A DNA stretch of 64,000 nucleotides from Streptomyces antimycoticus (GCF_005405925.1 NZ_BJHV01000001.1:7812001-7876000), one strand, 5' to 3'. Shown: positions 19,947 to 30,173, counted from the first letter of the stretch. Notes: generated by a model not told the origin, from the sequence alone. Translations and numbers: made by a program.

Positions 19947-21279
19947 CACGGACCGTCCTGAGACCATCGACGCCCAGGCGCTGGACGAGGTGGTGCGGTT
20001 CACCTCCGAGCTGATCAGGATCGACACCACCAACCGCGGCGGCGGTGACTGCTCGGAGCGCCCGGCCGCCGAGTATGTGGCGGAGATGCTCGGCGATGTG
20101 GAGATCGAGCCCACCTTGCTGGAGCGCTCGCCCGGGCGCACCAATGTCGTGGCCCGGATCGAGGGCACCGATCCGTCGGCGCCCGCGCTGCTGGTCCACG
20201 GCCATCTGGACGTGGTGCCCGCCGAGCCCGCCGACTGGACCGTGCACCCCTTCTCCGGGGAGGTGCGCGACGGGGTCGTCTGGGGCCGGGGCGCCATCGA
20301 CATGAAGAACATGGACGCGATGGTGCTCGCGGTCGTCCGGGCCTGGGCGCGGACGGGCGTGCGGCCGCGCCGGGACATCGTGCTGGCCTTCACCGCCGAT
20401 GAGGAGGACAGCGCCGCCTGGGGCTCCGGCTTCCTCGCCGAGCGCCACGCCGACCTCTTCGAGGGCTGCACCGAGGGCATCAGCGAGTCCGGAGCCTTCA
20501 CCTTCCACGCCGGGCCCGGGGCGCGGATCTACCCCATCGCGGCGGGGGAGCGCGGCACGGCCTGGCTCAAGCTCACCGCGCACGGCCGCGCCGGACACGG
20601 CTCCAAGGTCAACCGGGACAACGCGGTCAGCAGGCTCGCTGCCGCCGTCGCCCGGATCGGCGACCATCGCTGGCCGGTCCGGCTGACGCCCACGGTGAAG
20701 GCCGCGCTCACCGAACTGGCCGCGCTCCAGGGCATCCCGGCCGATGTGGACGCCGCGGACTTCGACGTCGACGCCCTGCTGGCGAAGCTCGGGCCCGCCG
20801 CCGCCCTGATCGAGCCGACCGTGCGCAACAGCGCCAACCCCACGGTGCTGGAGGCCGGTTACAAGGTCAATGTGATCCCGGGCAGCGCCACCGCCTATGT
20901 GGACGGGCGGATGCTGCCCGGCGGCGAGGAGGAGTTCCACGACACCCTGGACCGGCTCACCGGGCCGGACGTGGAGTGGGAGTTCCACCACCGGGAGCGC
21001 CCGCTGGAGGCGCCGATCGACACCCCCACCTACCGGGCGATGCGCGCCGCCGTCGAGCACTTCGACCCCGGCGCCCACGCCGTGCCGTACTGCATGTCGG
21101 GCGGCACCGACGCCAAGCAGTTCTCCCGGCTCGGCATCGCCGGATACGGCTTCTCGCCGCTGCGGCTGCCCGAGGGCTTCGACTATCAGGCGCTCTACCA
21201 CGCCGTGGACGAGCGGGTCCCGGTGGAAGCCCTGCACTTCGGCGTCCGGGTGCTCGACCACTTCCTGCAGAGAGCGTGA
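19939..21279 (+). CDS. M20/M25/M40-family metallopeptidase
   Basis: The 446-residue protein shows the di-zinc M20 layout: LLVHGHLDVVPA (ligand His and catalytic Asp), WGRGAIDMKNM (bridging Asp), FTADEEDS (general-base Glu and ligand Glu) and the late ligand His in ALYHAVDERV. A lid/dimerisation domain is inserted at about 190-310 (AHGRAGHGSKVNRDN). It cleaves small peptides or acyl-amino acids in the cytoplasm. It overlaps the upstream M55 gene by eight bases, and the S9 peptidase follows after six bases, so the three genes form a peptide-degradation operon. Confidence 0.9.
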   Translation: MADTDRPETIDAQALDEVVRFTSELIRIDTTNRGGGDCSERPAAEYVAEMLGDVEIEPTLLERSPGRTNVVARIEGTDPSAPALLVHGHLDVVPAEPADWTVHPFSGEVRDGVVWGRGAIDMKNMDAMVLAVVRAWARTGVRPRRDIVLAFTADEEDSAAWGSGFLAERHADLFEGCTEGISESGAFTFHAGPGARIYPIAAGERGTAWLKLTAHGRAGHGSKVNRDNAVSRLAAAVARIGDHRWPVRLTPTVKAALTELAALQGIPADVDAADFDVDALLAKLGPAAALIEPTVRNSANPTVLEAGYKVNVIPGSATAYVDGRMLPGGEEEFHDTLDRLTGPDVEWEFHHRERPLEAPIDTPTYRAMRAAVEHFDPGAHAVPYCMSGGTDAKQFSRLGIAGYGFSPLRLPEGFDYQALYHAVDERVPVEALHFGVRVLDHFLQRA

Positions 21280-21285
21280 AGAACG

Positions 21286-23372
21286 GTGCGAACGGTGCAG
21301 CAAACGGTTCAGCAGCAGACGGCCGTCACGGCCCCCTACGGAGCCTGGAGTTCCCCGGTCGACGCCGCGCTCGTCGCCTCGTACGACGGCCATCCGGAGT
21401 ATGTGGGCACGGTCGGCGAGGAGGTGTGGTGGACCGCGCCGCGCCCCGGCGAGGGCGGCCGCCGCGCCCTGGTCCGGCGGCGCACCGACGGCGCGGAGGT
21501 CACGGTGCTGGCCCCGCCGTGGAATGTGCGCAGCAAGGTGATGGGGTACGGCGGAATGCCCTGGGCCGCGGTGGACCGCGCGAGCGGCGGCCCGCTCGTG
21601 GTGTTCGTCCACTTCGCCGACCAGCGGTTGTATCTCCATGAGCCGGACGCCCCGGCCGGGGGCGCGCCGCGTCCGCTGACCCCGCTGTCGGCGGTGGGGG
21701 AGGGGCTGCGCTGGGCGGATCCGGTGCTGCACCCGGAGCGCGGCGAGGTGTGGTGTGTGCTGGAGGAGTTCACGGGCGCGGGGCCGACGGATGTGCGGCG
21801 GGTGATCGCCGCCGTACCGCTGGACGGTTCGGCCGCCGAGGACCGCGCGGCGGTGCGCGAGCTGACCGACGACCGGCACCGCTTCCTCACCGGGCCCCGG
21901 CTCTCGCCCGACGGACGGCGGGCCGCCTGGATCGCCTGGGACCACCCCCGGATGCCCTGGGACGGCACGGAGGTGATGCTGGCCGATGTCGCGGAGGACG
22001 GCTCCTTCACCGGCGCCCGGGCGGTGCTGGGCGGGCCGGATGAGTCGGTCGCCCAGATCGAGTGGGCCGAGGACGGCGCGCTGCTCGCGGCCACCGACCG
22101 CACCGGCTGGTGGAATCTGCACCGTCTGGAGCCGCCGGAGGGGGCGGCCGGTGCGCGGGAATGGGGACGGACCGGGCCGCCGGTGGCGCTGTGCCCCGCG
22201 AGGAGGAGTTCGGCGGGCCGCTGTGGAAGCTGGGCCACCGCTGGTTCGCCCCGCTGTCCAGCGGTCTGATCGCGGTGCTGCACGGCCGGGGCGCCGCCGC
22301 CCTCGGCATCCTCGATCCACGGACCGGCGAGACGGCCGATGTGCCGGGCCCCTGGACCGAATGGGAGCCGACGCTGGCCGTGAACGGCACGCGCGTGGTC
22401 GGCGTCGCGGCGAGCCCGCACAGCGGCCACGAGGTGATGGAGCTGGATGTCTGCACCGGCCGCTCCCGGGCCATCGGCAACGCCCACACCGACCCCGTGG
22501 ACCCCGCGTACTACCCCCGGCCCCTGGCCCGCACCTTCACCGGACCGGACGGCCGGGAGATCCACGCCCAGCTCTATCCACCGCACCATCCCGGCCACAC
22601 CGCACCGGACGGAGAGCTTCCGCCGTATGTGATCTGGGCCCACGGCGGGCCCACCGGCCGCACCCCGCTCGTGCTCGACCTGGAGATCGCCTATTTCACC
22701 TCACGCGGCATCGGCGTCGCCGAGGTCAACTACGGGGGCTCCACGGGCTATGGCCGCGCCTACCGCGAGCGGCTGCGCGAGCAGTGGGGCGTGGTCGATG
22801 TCGAGGACTGCGCCGCCGTCGCCGGAGCGCTCGCCGACGAGGGCATCGCCGACCGCGCCCGGCTCGCGATCCGCGGCGGCAGCGCGGGCGGCTGGACGGC
22901 GGCGGTCTCCCTCACCGCCACGGATCTCTACGCCTGCGCCACCGTCACCTACCCCATCCTCGACCTGGTCTCCTGGGCCACCGGCGGCACCCATGACTTC
23001 GAGTCGTGCTACACCGAATCGCTGGTCGGCCCGCTCGCGGAGGTGGCGGACCGCTACCGCGAGCGTTCCCCGCTGCACCGGGCCGACCGCATCGGCTCGC
23101 CCTTTGTGCTGCTCCAGGGGCTGGACGACACCATCTGCCCGCCCGAGCAGTGCGAGCGGTTCCTGGAGGCGGTCTCCGGGCGCGGTATCCCGCACGCGTA
23201 CCTCACCTTCGAGGGCGAGGGCCATGGCTTCCGCGGCGCCGATACGATGATCCGCGCCCTGGAGGCCGAATTGTCGCTGTACATCCAGACCTTCGGGCTG
23301 ATCAGATCCGATGTGCCCACCCTGGAGCTGCTGACATCGGCGGCCCCGATCTCCACTGGAGGAGCGAGTTGA
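21286..23372 (+). CDS. S9-family prolyl oligopeptidase/acylaminoacyl peptidase (frameshifted as sequenced)
   Basis: The full product would be 695 residues. The N-terminal two thirds form a beta-propeller. The alpha/beta-hydrolase domain begins near residue 430, with oxyanion VIWAHGGPTGRT, nucleophile motif AIRGGSAGGWTA (G-x-S-x-G with Ser), acid LLQGLDDTICP and catalytic His in EGEGHGFRGA. It should cleave short or N-acylated peptides. The frame breaks at the C-run 22194-22197; a fifth C gives LCPREEEFGGPLW, as expected. The GTG at 21286 is the likely start; GTG 21295 is an alternative. The stop overlaps the TTG start of the next gene. Confidence 0.88.
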
Positions 23373-24112
23373 CACCCCCATCGGCCCCGCGCATCGTCGG
23401 CTCCGAGCCGCTGCCCACCGCCGTCGCCGGTGCCTGGCCACAGGGCGGCGAGCCGGAGACCTGGCTGCTCAGCGTCTCCCGGTACACCGCGGCCATGGAC
23501 CCGGGCGCGCCCGGCACGATCCTGGACGCCGGGGAGCGGGAGCGGGCGGGGAAGTTCCTGCGGGCGGAGGACCGCGAGCGCTATACGGCGGCCCATCTGG
23601 GGCTGCGCGAGCTGCTCGGCGCCTATCTGGGCATCTCCCCGGCCGACGTTCCGTTCACCCGCGAGGCGTGCCCCGGCTGCGGCGGTCCGCACGGCCGCCC
23701 CGCGGTGTCCGGCACCCCGCTGCACTTCAATATGTCGCACGCCGGTGATCTGGTGCTCTTCGCCTTCGCGGGCTCCCCGGTCGGCGTGGACGTGGAGAAG
23801 CTGCAGCCCGCCTCGGTGGTCGACCAGGTCGCCGAGAGCCTGCATCCCAAGGAGCGCGCCGAGCTGGACGCGCTGGCGCCGGCCGACCGCCCCGCGGCCT
23901 TCGCCCGCTGCTGGACCCGCAAGGAGGCCTATCTCAAGGGCCTGGGCACCGGCCTGTCCCGCGACCCGGCGGTCAACTATGTCGGCACCGGGCTCTCCGC
24001 CGTGCCCGTCGGCCCGTGGGCGATGACCGACATCCCCGTGGACGAGGCGATATCCGGTGGCTCCGGCTATGCGGCGGCCATGGCGCTGCTGTCATCATTG
24101 CCGCATGTCTGA
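23369..24112 (+). CDS. Sfp-type 4'-phosphopantetheinyl transferase
   Basis: This 247-residue enzyme transfers phosphopantetheine from CoA to carrier-protein serines. It has the family motifs PLHFNMSHAGDLVLFAF, GVDVEKL (GxDxE magnesium site, about 138) and FARCWTRKEAYLKGLG (W-x-x-KEA). The Cys-rich ACPGCGGPHGRP is normal for the family. The start is TTG at 23369, overlapping the S9 stop (TTGA) and preceded by GGAGGAGCGAG; no better ATG exists. It could activate the ACP of the pigment cluster at 49.7 kb, though it lies in a peptidase operon. It overlaps the GNAT gene by eight bases. Confidence 0.92.
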   Translation: MTPPSAPRIVGSEPLPTAVAGAWPQGGEPETWLLSVSRYTAAMDPGAPGTILDAGERERAGKFLRAEDRERYTAAHLGLRELLGAYLGISPADVPFTREACPGCGGPHGRPAVSGTPLHFNMSHAGDLVLFAFAGSPVGVDVEKLQPASVVDQVAESLHPKERAELDALAPADRPAAFARCWTRKEAYLKGLGTGLSRDPAVNYVGTGLSAVPVGPWAMTDIPVDEAISGGSGYAAAMALLSSLPHV

Positions 24113-24659
24113 CGTCCGGTATGTCACCGAGGGAACCCGGGTGGCCATCCGCCGCACCACCCGGGCGGACGGTGCGGAGTTCGTCAGGCGCGCCCGGGAG
24201 AGCATGGAGTTCCACCGCCCCTGGCTCACCCTCCCCACCACCGAGCGGGCCTATCTGCACTACATCGCCCAGCTGGAGCGCGAGGACCGCGAGGGCTTCC
24301 TCGTCTGTGCCCGGGAGACCGGGGAGATGGCCGGGTTCATCAACATCAACAATATTGTGCGCGGCGCCTTCCAGTGCGGCTCGATCGGCTACGGAGCCTT
24401 TCCGCCCGCCGCCGGACAGGGCTATATGTCCGAGGCGCTGGGGCTCGTGCTGCGCCATGCCTTCGGCCCGCTGGGGCTGCACCGCGTCGAGGTCAACATC
24501 CAGCCGGGCAACAAGGCGTCGTTGGGGCTGGTGAAGCGCCATGGCTTCCGGCTGGAAGGGTTTTCCCCAGACTTCCTGTATATCGAGGGCGCGTGGCGCG
24601 ACCATGAGCGCTGGGCCATGACCAGCGACATGCTGGACCAGGGGACCGGTCCTGACTGA
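24105..24659 (+). CDS. GNAT N-acetyltransferase (RimJ/RimL type)
   Basis: This 184-residue single GNAT domain resembles the ribosomal-protein acetyltransferases RimJ/RimL: AIRRTTRADGAEFVRRARES at the N-terminus, SIGYGAFPPAAGQGYMSEAL (acetyl-CoA pyrophosphate loop), and HRVEVNIQPGNKASLGLVKR near residue 135, followed by GFRLEGFSP. The substrate is unknown but may be an N-terminal amine of a protein or peptide. It is the last gene of the operon that begins at 19113, and no obvious hairpin follows. Confidence 0.88.
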   Translation: MSDVRYVTEGTRVAIRRTTRADGAEFVRRARESMEFHRPWLTLPTTERAYLHYIAQLEREDREGFLVCARETGEMAGFININNIVRGAFQCGSIGYGAFPPAAGQGYMSEALGLVLRHAFGPLGLHRVEVNIQPGNKASLGLVKRHGFRLEGFSPDFLYIEGAWRDHERWAMTSDMLDQGTGPD

Positions 24660-24776
24660 CGGGGCACCATGATCGGTCCGAAGCGGCTCTGTTCAGCGGG
24701 CCCCGCGACGTTGTTCCATGGTCATCGGACGGTCGCCGCACCGAGGTGACCCAAGGCAGTCGGAGCGAGGCAGCCC

Positions 24777-26994
24777 GTGGCCACGAGCGTGCGACGTACC
24801 ACCCTGACCCTTCCCACCGCCCCGTCGGGCCCGACAACCCCCTGCCCGCGCTGCGCCCCCTCGACGAGGTGCACCGCGTGGACGACCGCGTCCGGGCCAC
24901 ACTCCCCGCCGACATGGCCCGCCAGGTCGCCCATGCCCCCCTGCGGTCGGTGCTGCCGGTGCGGCTGCGCGACGGCTACGGCCGCGACCGCGCCCCCGCC
25001 ACGCTCGACGCCATCGTCCTGGAGAACGACCGGCTGCGGGCCACGGTGCTGCCCGGGCTCGGCGGCCGGGTCCACTCGCTGATCCACAAGGCCACCGGCG
25101 ATTCCGCCGACACCGAGCTGCTGTACCGCAACCCGGTGCTCCAGCCCGCCGACTTCGCCCTCAACGGCGCCTGGTTCTCCGGCGGGATCGAGTGGAACAT
25201 TGGCGCCACCGGCCACACCACCCTGTCCTGCGCACCCCTGCACGCCGCCCGCGTCCCCGCCCCGACGCCGCCGAAGGGGGCGCGATGGTGCGGCTGTGGG
25301 AGTGGGAGCGGCTGCGCGATCTGCCCTTCCAAGTGGATCTGTGGCTGCCCGCCGACTCCGCGTTCCTCTACGTGGGCGTCAGGATCCGCAACCCCCACCA
25401 CCTCCCCGCCCCCGTCTACTGGTGGTCCAACATCGCCGTCCCCGAGGACGAGCACACCCGCGTCCTCGCCCCCGCCGACGACGCCTGGCACTTCGGTTAC
25501 GCCCGCACCCTCAGCAGGGTCCCGGTCCCGGAGTGGGACGGCGCGGACCGCACCTATCCGCTGCGCGGCGCCTACCCCGCCGACTACTTCTACGAGGTGC
25601 CCGACGGCGCCCGCCGCTGGATCGCCTCCCTCGACGCCGACGGCAGCGGCCTCGTCCAGACCTCGACCGATCTGCTGCGCGGCCGCAAGCTCTTCGTCTG
25701 GGGCGCGGGCCCCGGAGGACGGCGCTGGCAGCAGTGGCTGACCGAGCCCGGCACCGGCGGCTACGCCGAGATCCAGGCCGGGCTCGCCCGCACCCAGCTC
25801 GAGCACATCCCGCTGGAAGCGGGCGAGGAGTTCGCCTGGCTGGAGGCGTACGGTCCGCTGACCGCCGACCCGGCCGCCGTCCACGGCGCGGACTGGGCGG
25901 CCGCCCGCCGCGAGGCCGAGACCCGGCTGGAGGCGGCGCTGCCGCGCGCCGCGGTCGACGCGGCCTACGCCGCCTGGCGCCCGTACGCCGACACGGAACC
26001 GGCGGAGCACCTCGCGACCGGCTCCGGCTGGGGTGCGCTGGAGGCCGAGCGCGGCGGGTTCGAGCTGCCCGGTACGCCGTTCGACCCGGGCACGCTGGGG
26101 GAGGACCAGGAGCCGTGGCGCCGGTTGCTGCGCACCGGCGCCCTCCCCGACTGGGAGCCGGGCCCCTCCCAGGCCGACCCCGGCGCCTCCCTGGTCGCGC
26201 CCGCCTGGCGCGACCTCCTCGAAGCGGCCCCCTCGACCGCCGCCGCCGAATACCATCTTGGCGTCGCCCAGTGGCATGCGGGCGACCGCGCACAGGCCGA
26301 GCGCAGCTGGGAGCGGTCGCTGCGGTGTGCCGAGACGCCCTGGGCACTGCGCTGTCTGGCCGTCGCCGACACCGCCTCCGGCCATCCGGCGCGCGCGGCG
26401 GACCGGCTGCTGCGCGCCGTACAGCTCCTCCTCGCCGCGGGCGCCGTCCCGCCGCGGGAGGCGGATCCGGTGCTCGAAGCGGACCCGGTGCTCGAAGCGG
26501 CGGGAGCGGGGCAGGGGCCGGGAGTTGGAGGGGGCGCGGGGCAGGGGACGGAGGCGGCCGGAGCGCCGACCGCCGTCTCGCTGGCCGCACCGCCCGCCGC
26601 CGCCACCGCCGACCCGGTCGCCCTGGAGGCGGCCGAGGCGGCGCTCGGCCGGGAGGCGATCGTCGCGCTGCTCGCGGCCGACCGCGCCGACGACGCACGA
26701 GCGGTCCTCGACGCACTGCGCCCCACCATCCGGTCCCGCGGCCGCTTCCGGCTGCTGCGCGCCCAGGTGCTGCTGGCCCAGGGCGACGCCCCGGCCGCCC
26801 GCGCCGTCTTCGACGAGGGCTTCGAGGTCTGCGATCTGCGCGAGGGCGACGAGGCGTTGAGCGACACCTGGTACGCGATCGTGGAACGGCTGGTGGCGGG
26901 GGCCGTTGAGCCCCTGACCGAGGAAGCACGAGCCCGGGCCAGGACCGAGCACCCACTGCCCGGCCGCTACGAGTTCCGAATGCGCCCCACGTAG
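24777..26994 (+). CDS. DUF5107 protein with C-terminal TPR-like region (two frameshifts as sequenced)
   Basis: The full product would be 739 residues. The N-terminal part is a large beta-sandwich (LRATVLPGLGGRVHSL, NGAWFSGGIEWNIGATGHT, FLYVGVRIRNP) of the DUF5107 type, similar in fold to aldose-1-epimerase-like domains of glycan enzymes. The C-terminal third is helical with TPR-like units (AEYHLGVAQWHAGDRAQAE). Its biochemical role is not established; carbohydrate binding is plausible. Two single-base losses are needed: at 24827-24832 (GGGCCC) and at C-run 25260-25263. Adding both makes the length divisible by three. The GTG at 24777 gives MATSVRRTTLTLP, which fits the family. An 18-bp duplication (DPVLEA twice) lies near 26466-26505. 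Confidence 0.78.
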
Positions 26995-27319
26995 CGGGCC
27001 TACGGCCCGCATGGGGTCGGCCCGGGGTGCGCCCGCGAGCGGCCTGCGTCCCGCGTGGGGGCGTACTCGGATTGCGCCCGCGTGGCGTATGGCTTGACCG
27101 GGTTGCGCCCTCAGGCGGCCGTGCCCGCGAGCGGACGCCCCCGTGCCCGGGGCGCGGGGGCGAGCGGACGCCCCCTGCACGTGGGCTGCATCCCCATGGA
27201 TGGCTGCGCGGCTGCGCCCGGCTTCGCGTCGGGCGACGCGGTCCGCATAGGGCTGGGCTATGGGGCACCCGGTCGCGGATGTCGGCACAGCGCATGAGCG
27301 AGCGGAAGGAGCCGCGACC
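26995..27319. other. GC-rich intergenic region
   Basis: These 325 bases hold no convincing gene. They include several degenerate direct repeats with the core GAGCGGACGCCCCC (about 27129-27175), and they end in the ribosome-binding site of the next gene. Confidence 0.5.
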
Positions 27320-27772
27320 GTGAGGACACCGCATGACCCCGGCGCGGATCCCGAGGACGAGGGGATCCCCGATCTGCAGGACGGTACGCCCGAGCAGCAG
27401 CGGGCCGAGGATCCTGAGCAGTTGCCCGTACCCGGGGATGAGCCGACGATCGCCGCGTACCGGGACACCACGAGCGCGGAGACGCATGAGCGGGAGTCGC
27501 TCGAGGAGCGCTTGACCGATGAGGAGCCGGAGACCGGGGAGCCGGTCGGCACCGAGGCGGAACGGGCGGGGCTGCTGTACGACGAGCCGGACCCCGACTT
27601 CCCGCGTGAACAGGACGTCTACTCCCAGGAGGGCTCGACCAGCGGGCTGTCCGCCGAGGAGGAGGCGGTCCGGATCAAGAGCGATGAGCTCCGTGACGTG
27701 GACGATCTCTACGAGGAATACGAGGAGTTCGACGACGGGGAGCTCACCGAGGATCCGGGACCGCCCTCCTGA
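27320..27772 (+). CDS. Small acidic protein, possibly DUF5709
   Basis: The 150-residue product is strongly acidic and probably largely disordered, with ESLEERLTDEEPETGEPVG in the middle and a Glu/Asp-rich end (DLYEEYEEFDDGELTED). The ESLEERLTDEEP part resembles the DUF5709 family of actinobacteria, but I cannot be sure. No signal peptide or membrane segment is visible. The GTG at 27320 is preferred because AAGGAG lies nine bases upstream; a longer frame from 27260 has no such site. Confidence 0.68.
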   Translation: MRTPHDPGADPEDEGIPDLQDGTPEQQRAEDPEQLPVPGDEPTIAAYRDTTSAETHERESLEERLTDEEPETGEPVGTEAERAGLLYDEPDPDFPREQDVYSQEGSTSGLSAEEEAVRIKSDELRDVDDLYEEYEEFDDGELTEDPGPPS

Positions 27773-27804
27773 CGGGTCTGCCGGACGGTGAGTTCACGGG
27801 CGGG

Positions 27805-28157
27805 TCACGCCATCGGATTCCGGTCGACGTACTCGAAGATCGAGCCGTCGGGGTGGCGCGCCACCAGGGTCCGGCCCACGGGGCGGGCAGCGGACCGGCC
27901 ACGATCTGCCCGCCGACCGCCGTGAGATCCGCGATCGCCTCGTCCACGTCCTTCACCGCGATCGTCGCCGTGATCTTGCGAAGAATCGACAGCTCCGACT
28001 CCGGACCGCTCATCAGAAAGAAGCAGCCGACCGCCGCGACCGAGACGGGCCCGCGCTGGAAGCGCACCGCCTCGGCTCCCGTCAGCCGTTCGTAGACGGC
28101 GATCGCCGAATCCAGATCGTCGACGCACACGCGGAGTGAAGTCCCCAGAATATCCAT
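27805..28157 (-). CDS. VOC-family (glyoxalase-like) protein (frameshifted as sequenced)
   Basis: The 117-residue repaired product is one vicinal-oxygen-chelate domain: ILGTSLRVCVDDLDSAIAVY at the start, FFLMSGPESELSIL in the middle, and GRTLVARHPDGSIFEYVDRN at the end, where the late Glu is the usual metal ligand position. The substrate is unknown. The frame breaks at the G-run 27880-27883; a fifth G restores PLPAPVGRTLV and a stop at 27805. It faces away from the acidic gene and sits head-to-tail with the methyltransferase gene upstream, 23 bases away. Confidence 0.78.
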
Positions 28158-28180
28158 GCGGGCGAGCCTAGTTGAACTGC

Positions 28181-28995
28181 TCAGACGCGGCAGAGGATCT
28201 CACCGTGCAGGACGGCGAACCAACCGTCGGGGCCTCGCCCCACGCCCGCCACGCCTCCGCGATCGACCGCAGCTCCTCCTCGGTGGCATGGCCGCCGTCC
28301 ACCGCGCGCCGGGCGTAGGAGGAGGCGACCGTACGGTCTGCCCACAGCCCGCTCCACCACGCCCGCTCGTCCTCGGTGGCGTAGCACCACGCCGAGGCGG
28401 TCGAGGTGATGTCGATGTCGGTGAACCCCGCCTCCAGCGCCCACGAGCGCAGCCTGCGACCGGCGTCCGGCTCACCGCCGTTGGCCCGCGCGACCCGGCG
28501 GTAGAGATCCAGCCAGCCGTCCAGGCCGGGGACGGACGGATACCAGGTCATGGCGGCGTAGTCGGAGTCGCGCACCGCCACGATGCCGCCCGGCGCGCAC
28601 ACCCGCCGCATCTCGCGCAGCGCCCCCACCGGGTCGCCGACGTGCTGCAGCACCTGATGGGCGTGGACCACGCAGAAGGAGTCGTCGGGGTAGTCCAGCG
28701 CGTGGACGTCGGCGACCGCGAAGGACACGTTCGCCAGCCCGCGCTCCTCGGCCACCGAGCGGGCCCGCTCCAGGACGGAGTCCGCGGCGTCGACGCCCGT
28801 GACCTGCCCCTGGGGGACCAGTTCGGCCAGGTCGGCGGTGATGGTGCCGGGGCCGCAGCCGATGTCCAGGATCCGCATATGGGGCCGCAGATGGCCGGTG
28901 AGATACGCGGCGGAGTTGGCCGCCGTGCGCCAGGTGTGCGAGCGCAGCACCGACTCATGGTGGCCGTGGGTGTAGACGGCGGCGTCCTTCGGCAT
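28181..28995 (-). CDS. Class I methyltransferase (frameshifted near its end as sequenced)
   Basis: The repaired product has 271 residues, with motif I RILDIGCGPGTITADLAEL at about residue 42, VTGVDAADS at the end of beta-2, and DYPDDSFCVVHAHQVLQH for motif IV. It is of the UbiE/type-11 kind acting on small molecules. The G-run 28229-28232 lacks one base. With it, the C-terminus reads APDGWFAVLHGEILCRV and stops at 28181, as in homologues; without it the frame runs on to 28168 with unrelated residues. AGGGGGAG precedes the ATG at 28995. Confidence 0.84.
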
Positions 28996-29048
28996 GGCGG
29001 AACTCCCCCTTCGGGACCGGTGAGCGGGTGGCTCCACGGTAGAAGGCA

Positions 29049-29084
29049 TCTCGCATCACGAGAAGAACCGTCTCACTATGCGAG
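29049..29084. promoter_or_regulatory. Inverted repeats upstream of the methyltransferase gene
   Basis: TCTCG-catca-CGAGA (29049-29063) is nested in a wider inverted repeat, CTCGCAT at 29050-29056 and ATGCGAG at 29078-29084. It lies about 55-90 bases before the methyltransferase start, where an operator would be expected. No regulator is identified. Confidence 0.35.
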
Positions 29085-29087
29085 CAT

Positions 29088-29137
29088 CGTCGTGAGCGTC
29101 GTGAGCGTCGTGAGCGTCGTGAGCGTCGTGAGCGTCA
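29088..29137. repeat. 9-bp tandem repeat, about five units
   Basis: The unit is GTGAGCGTC, in a row from about 29088 to 29137. It is followed at once by three copies of ATGGCGAA. The array lies between the inverted repeats and the CBS-gene terminator. Confidence 0.85.
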
Positions 29138-29157
29138 TGGCGAAATGGCGAAATGGC

Positions 29158-29193
29158 GAAGGGGCGGCGGGGGAGGACCCCCACCGCCCCTTC
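29158..29193 (-). terminator. Strong hairpin downstream of the CBS gene
   Basis: GAAGGGGCGG-c-GGGGG pairs with CCCCC-a-CCGCCCCTTC around a four-base loop. This is a 16-pair stem with one mismatch. It lies 22 bases past the CBS-protein stop. Confidence 0.85.
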
Positions 29194-29214
29194 GGCGGAA
29201 CGTGCCGCGGGAAT

Positions 29215-29598
29215 TCAGGGCGGCTCCGTCGCATCGCCCAGGCTGATCACGCCCAGCGGGCGCCCCGCCTCGACGACCGGAAGCCGCCCCACCGCATGTC
29301 TCCGCATCAGCGCGGCCGCCTCGGCCACCTCCTCGTCCGGCCCGATGGTCACCGGGTCCGGCGTGCACACGGCATGGCAGGTGACGGCGAGGGGGTCGAT
29401 GCCCTCGGCGACAGCGCGGAGGGTGATGTCACGGTCGGTGAGCACACCGAGCAGCTTCCCGTCGCTGGCGACCAGCACATCGCCGATGCCCTGTGTGCGC
29501 ATCAGCTGAGCGGCTTCCACCAGCGAGGCATCGGGGTGCACCCAGATCACGGGCCGCGTCATGACTTCCCGCACATAGCGAGGTGGGTCCTGGGACAT
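29215..29598 (-). CDS. CBS-domain-pair protein
   Basis: This 127-residue protein is a single Bateman module: CBS1 (VREVMTRPVIWVHPDASL to GVLTDRDIT, about 8-62) and CBS2 (MVxTPDPVTIGPDEEVAEA-like to PLGVISLGDA, about 75-122). Such free-standing pairs bind adenine nucleotides and often occur among actinobacterial general-stress genes, which fits its neighbours here. GGGGAGG lies eight bases before the ATG. The stop is followed by a strong hairpin. Confidence 0.9.
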   Translation of the reverse strand: MSQDPPRYVREVMTRPVIWVHPDASLVEAAQLMRTQGIGDVLVASDGKLLGVLTDRDITLRAVAEGIDPLAVTCHAVCTPDPVTIGPDEEVAEAAALMRRHAVGRLPVVEAGRPLGVISLGDATEPP

Positions 29599-29742
29599 CT
29601 GTCCACCTCCCCTTCGTGGGTGATGTGCTGCCCGCAGTACCCGCGCGGGGCGGGGGTTATGCGTGCCGGTGTGCGCCGGCCCTCCATGTCTGGCCGTCCC
29701 ACCATGTCTCGCCGTCGCTCCATCTCTCGCCGGCCCTCCATG

Positions 29743-29802
29743 TCTTACGAGGCCGGGTCTTGCGAGGCCGGGTCTTGCGAGGCCGGGTCTTACGAGGCCG
29801 GG
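29743..29802. repeat. 15-bp tandem repeat, four units, containing the DUF2795 stop codon
   Basis: The units are TCTTACGAGGCCGGG or TCTTGCGAGGCCGGG at 29743, 29758, 29773 and 29788. The last unit contains the DUF2795 gene's stop (29790-29792) and its last codons. Upstream, 29680-29742 holds looser repeats of CTCCATGTCTCGCCG. Confidence 0.92.
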
Positions 29803-30173
29803 CGCAGCCCCAGCGCCGAGACCACCTCCTGCACCGTGTGGAACGTCCGGTCCGCGGGCAGTTCCTCGGCCAGAGCGATCAGACCGTCCGGTGTGTGTCG
29901 TTCCTCCAGGACGTGCAACAGCTCCTCACGATCGGCGGGGAACGACGTGCGTCCCAGCCGGCGCGCGAACTCGAACCGCACCACCTCGGCCTCACCGGTC
30001 GTCCCCCGGGCCGGGATCGGCCCCATGGTCACGTCCGGGTCGTCGTCGGCGGCCGGCTCCGGGTCGTGCCACTCCTCGGCACGGGTCGGGTGCCCGGAGC
30101 GGATCAGCCCCTGGAGCTCGTGCTTCATCTCGTCGTCCTTGTGGACGCTCAGCCGGTCGCTGCCTCGCTGCAT
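29790..30173 (-). CDS. DUF2795 protein
   Basis: The 127-residue protein carries a DUF2795 segment at its C-terminus (about 65-120: VVRFEFARRLGRTSFPADRE onward, with TFHTVQEVVSALG). These small proteins are common near stress genes in Streptomyces, and their function is unknown. The N-terminal half (HELQGLIRSGHPTRAEEW) is polar and probably flexible. GAGGAAGGGG upstream of the ATG supports the start. The stop codon lies inside a 15-bp tandem array. Confidence 0.8.
   Translation of the reverse strand: MQRGSDRLSVHKDDEMKHELQGLIRSGHPTRAEEWHDPEPAADDDPDVTMGPIPARGTTGEAEVVRFEFARRLGRTSFPADREELLHVLEERHTPDGLIALAEELPADRTFHTVQEVVSALGLRPAS

Noticed and set aside
24976..27552. An 858-codon open frame on the - strand
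   Set aside because: It is antisense to the DUF5107 gene and part of the acidic gene, with Arg/Gly/Pro-rich low-complexity composition and no domain.
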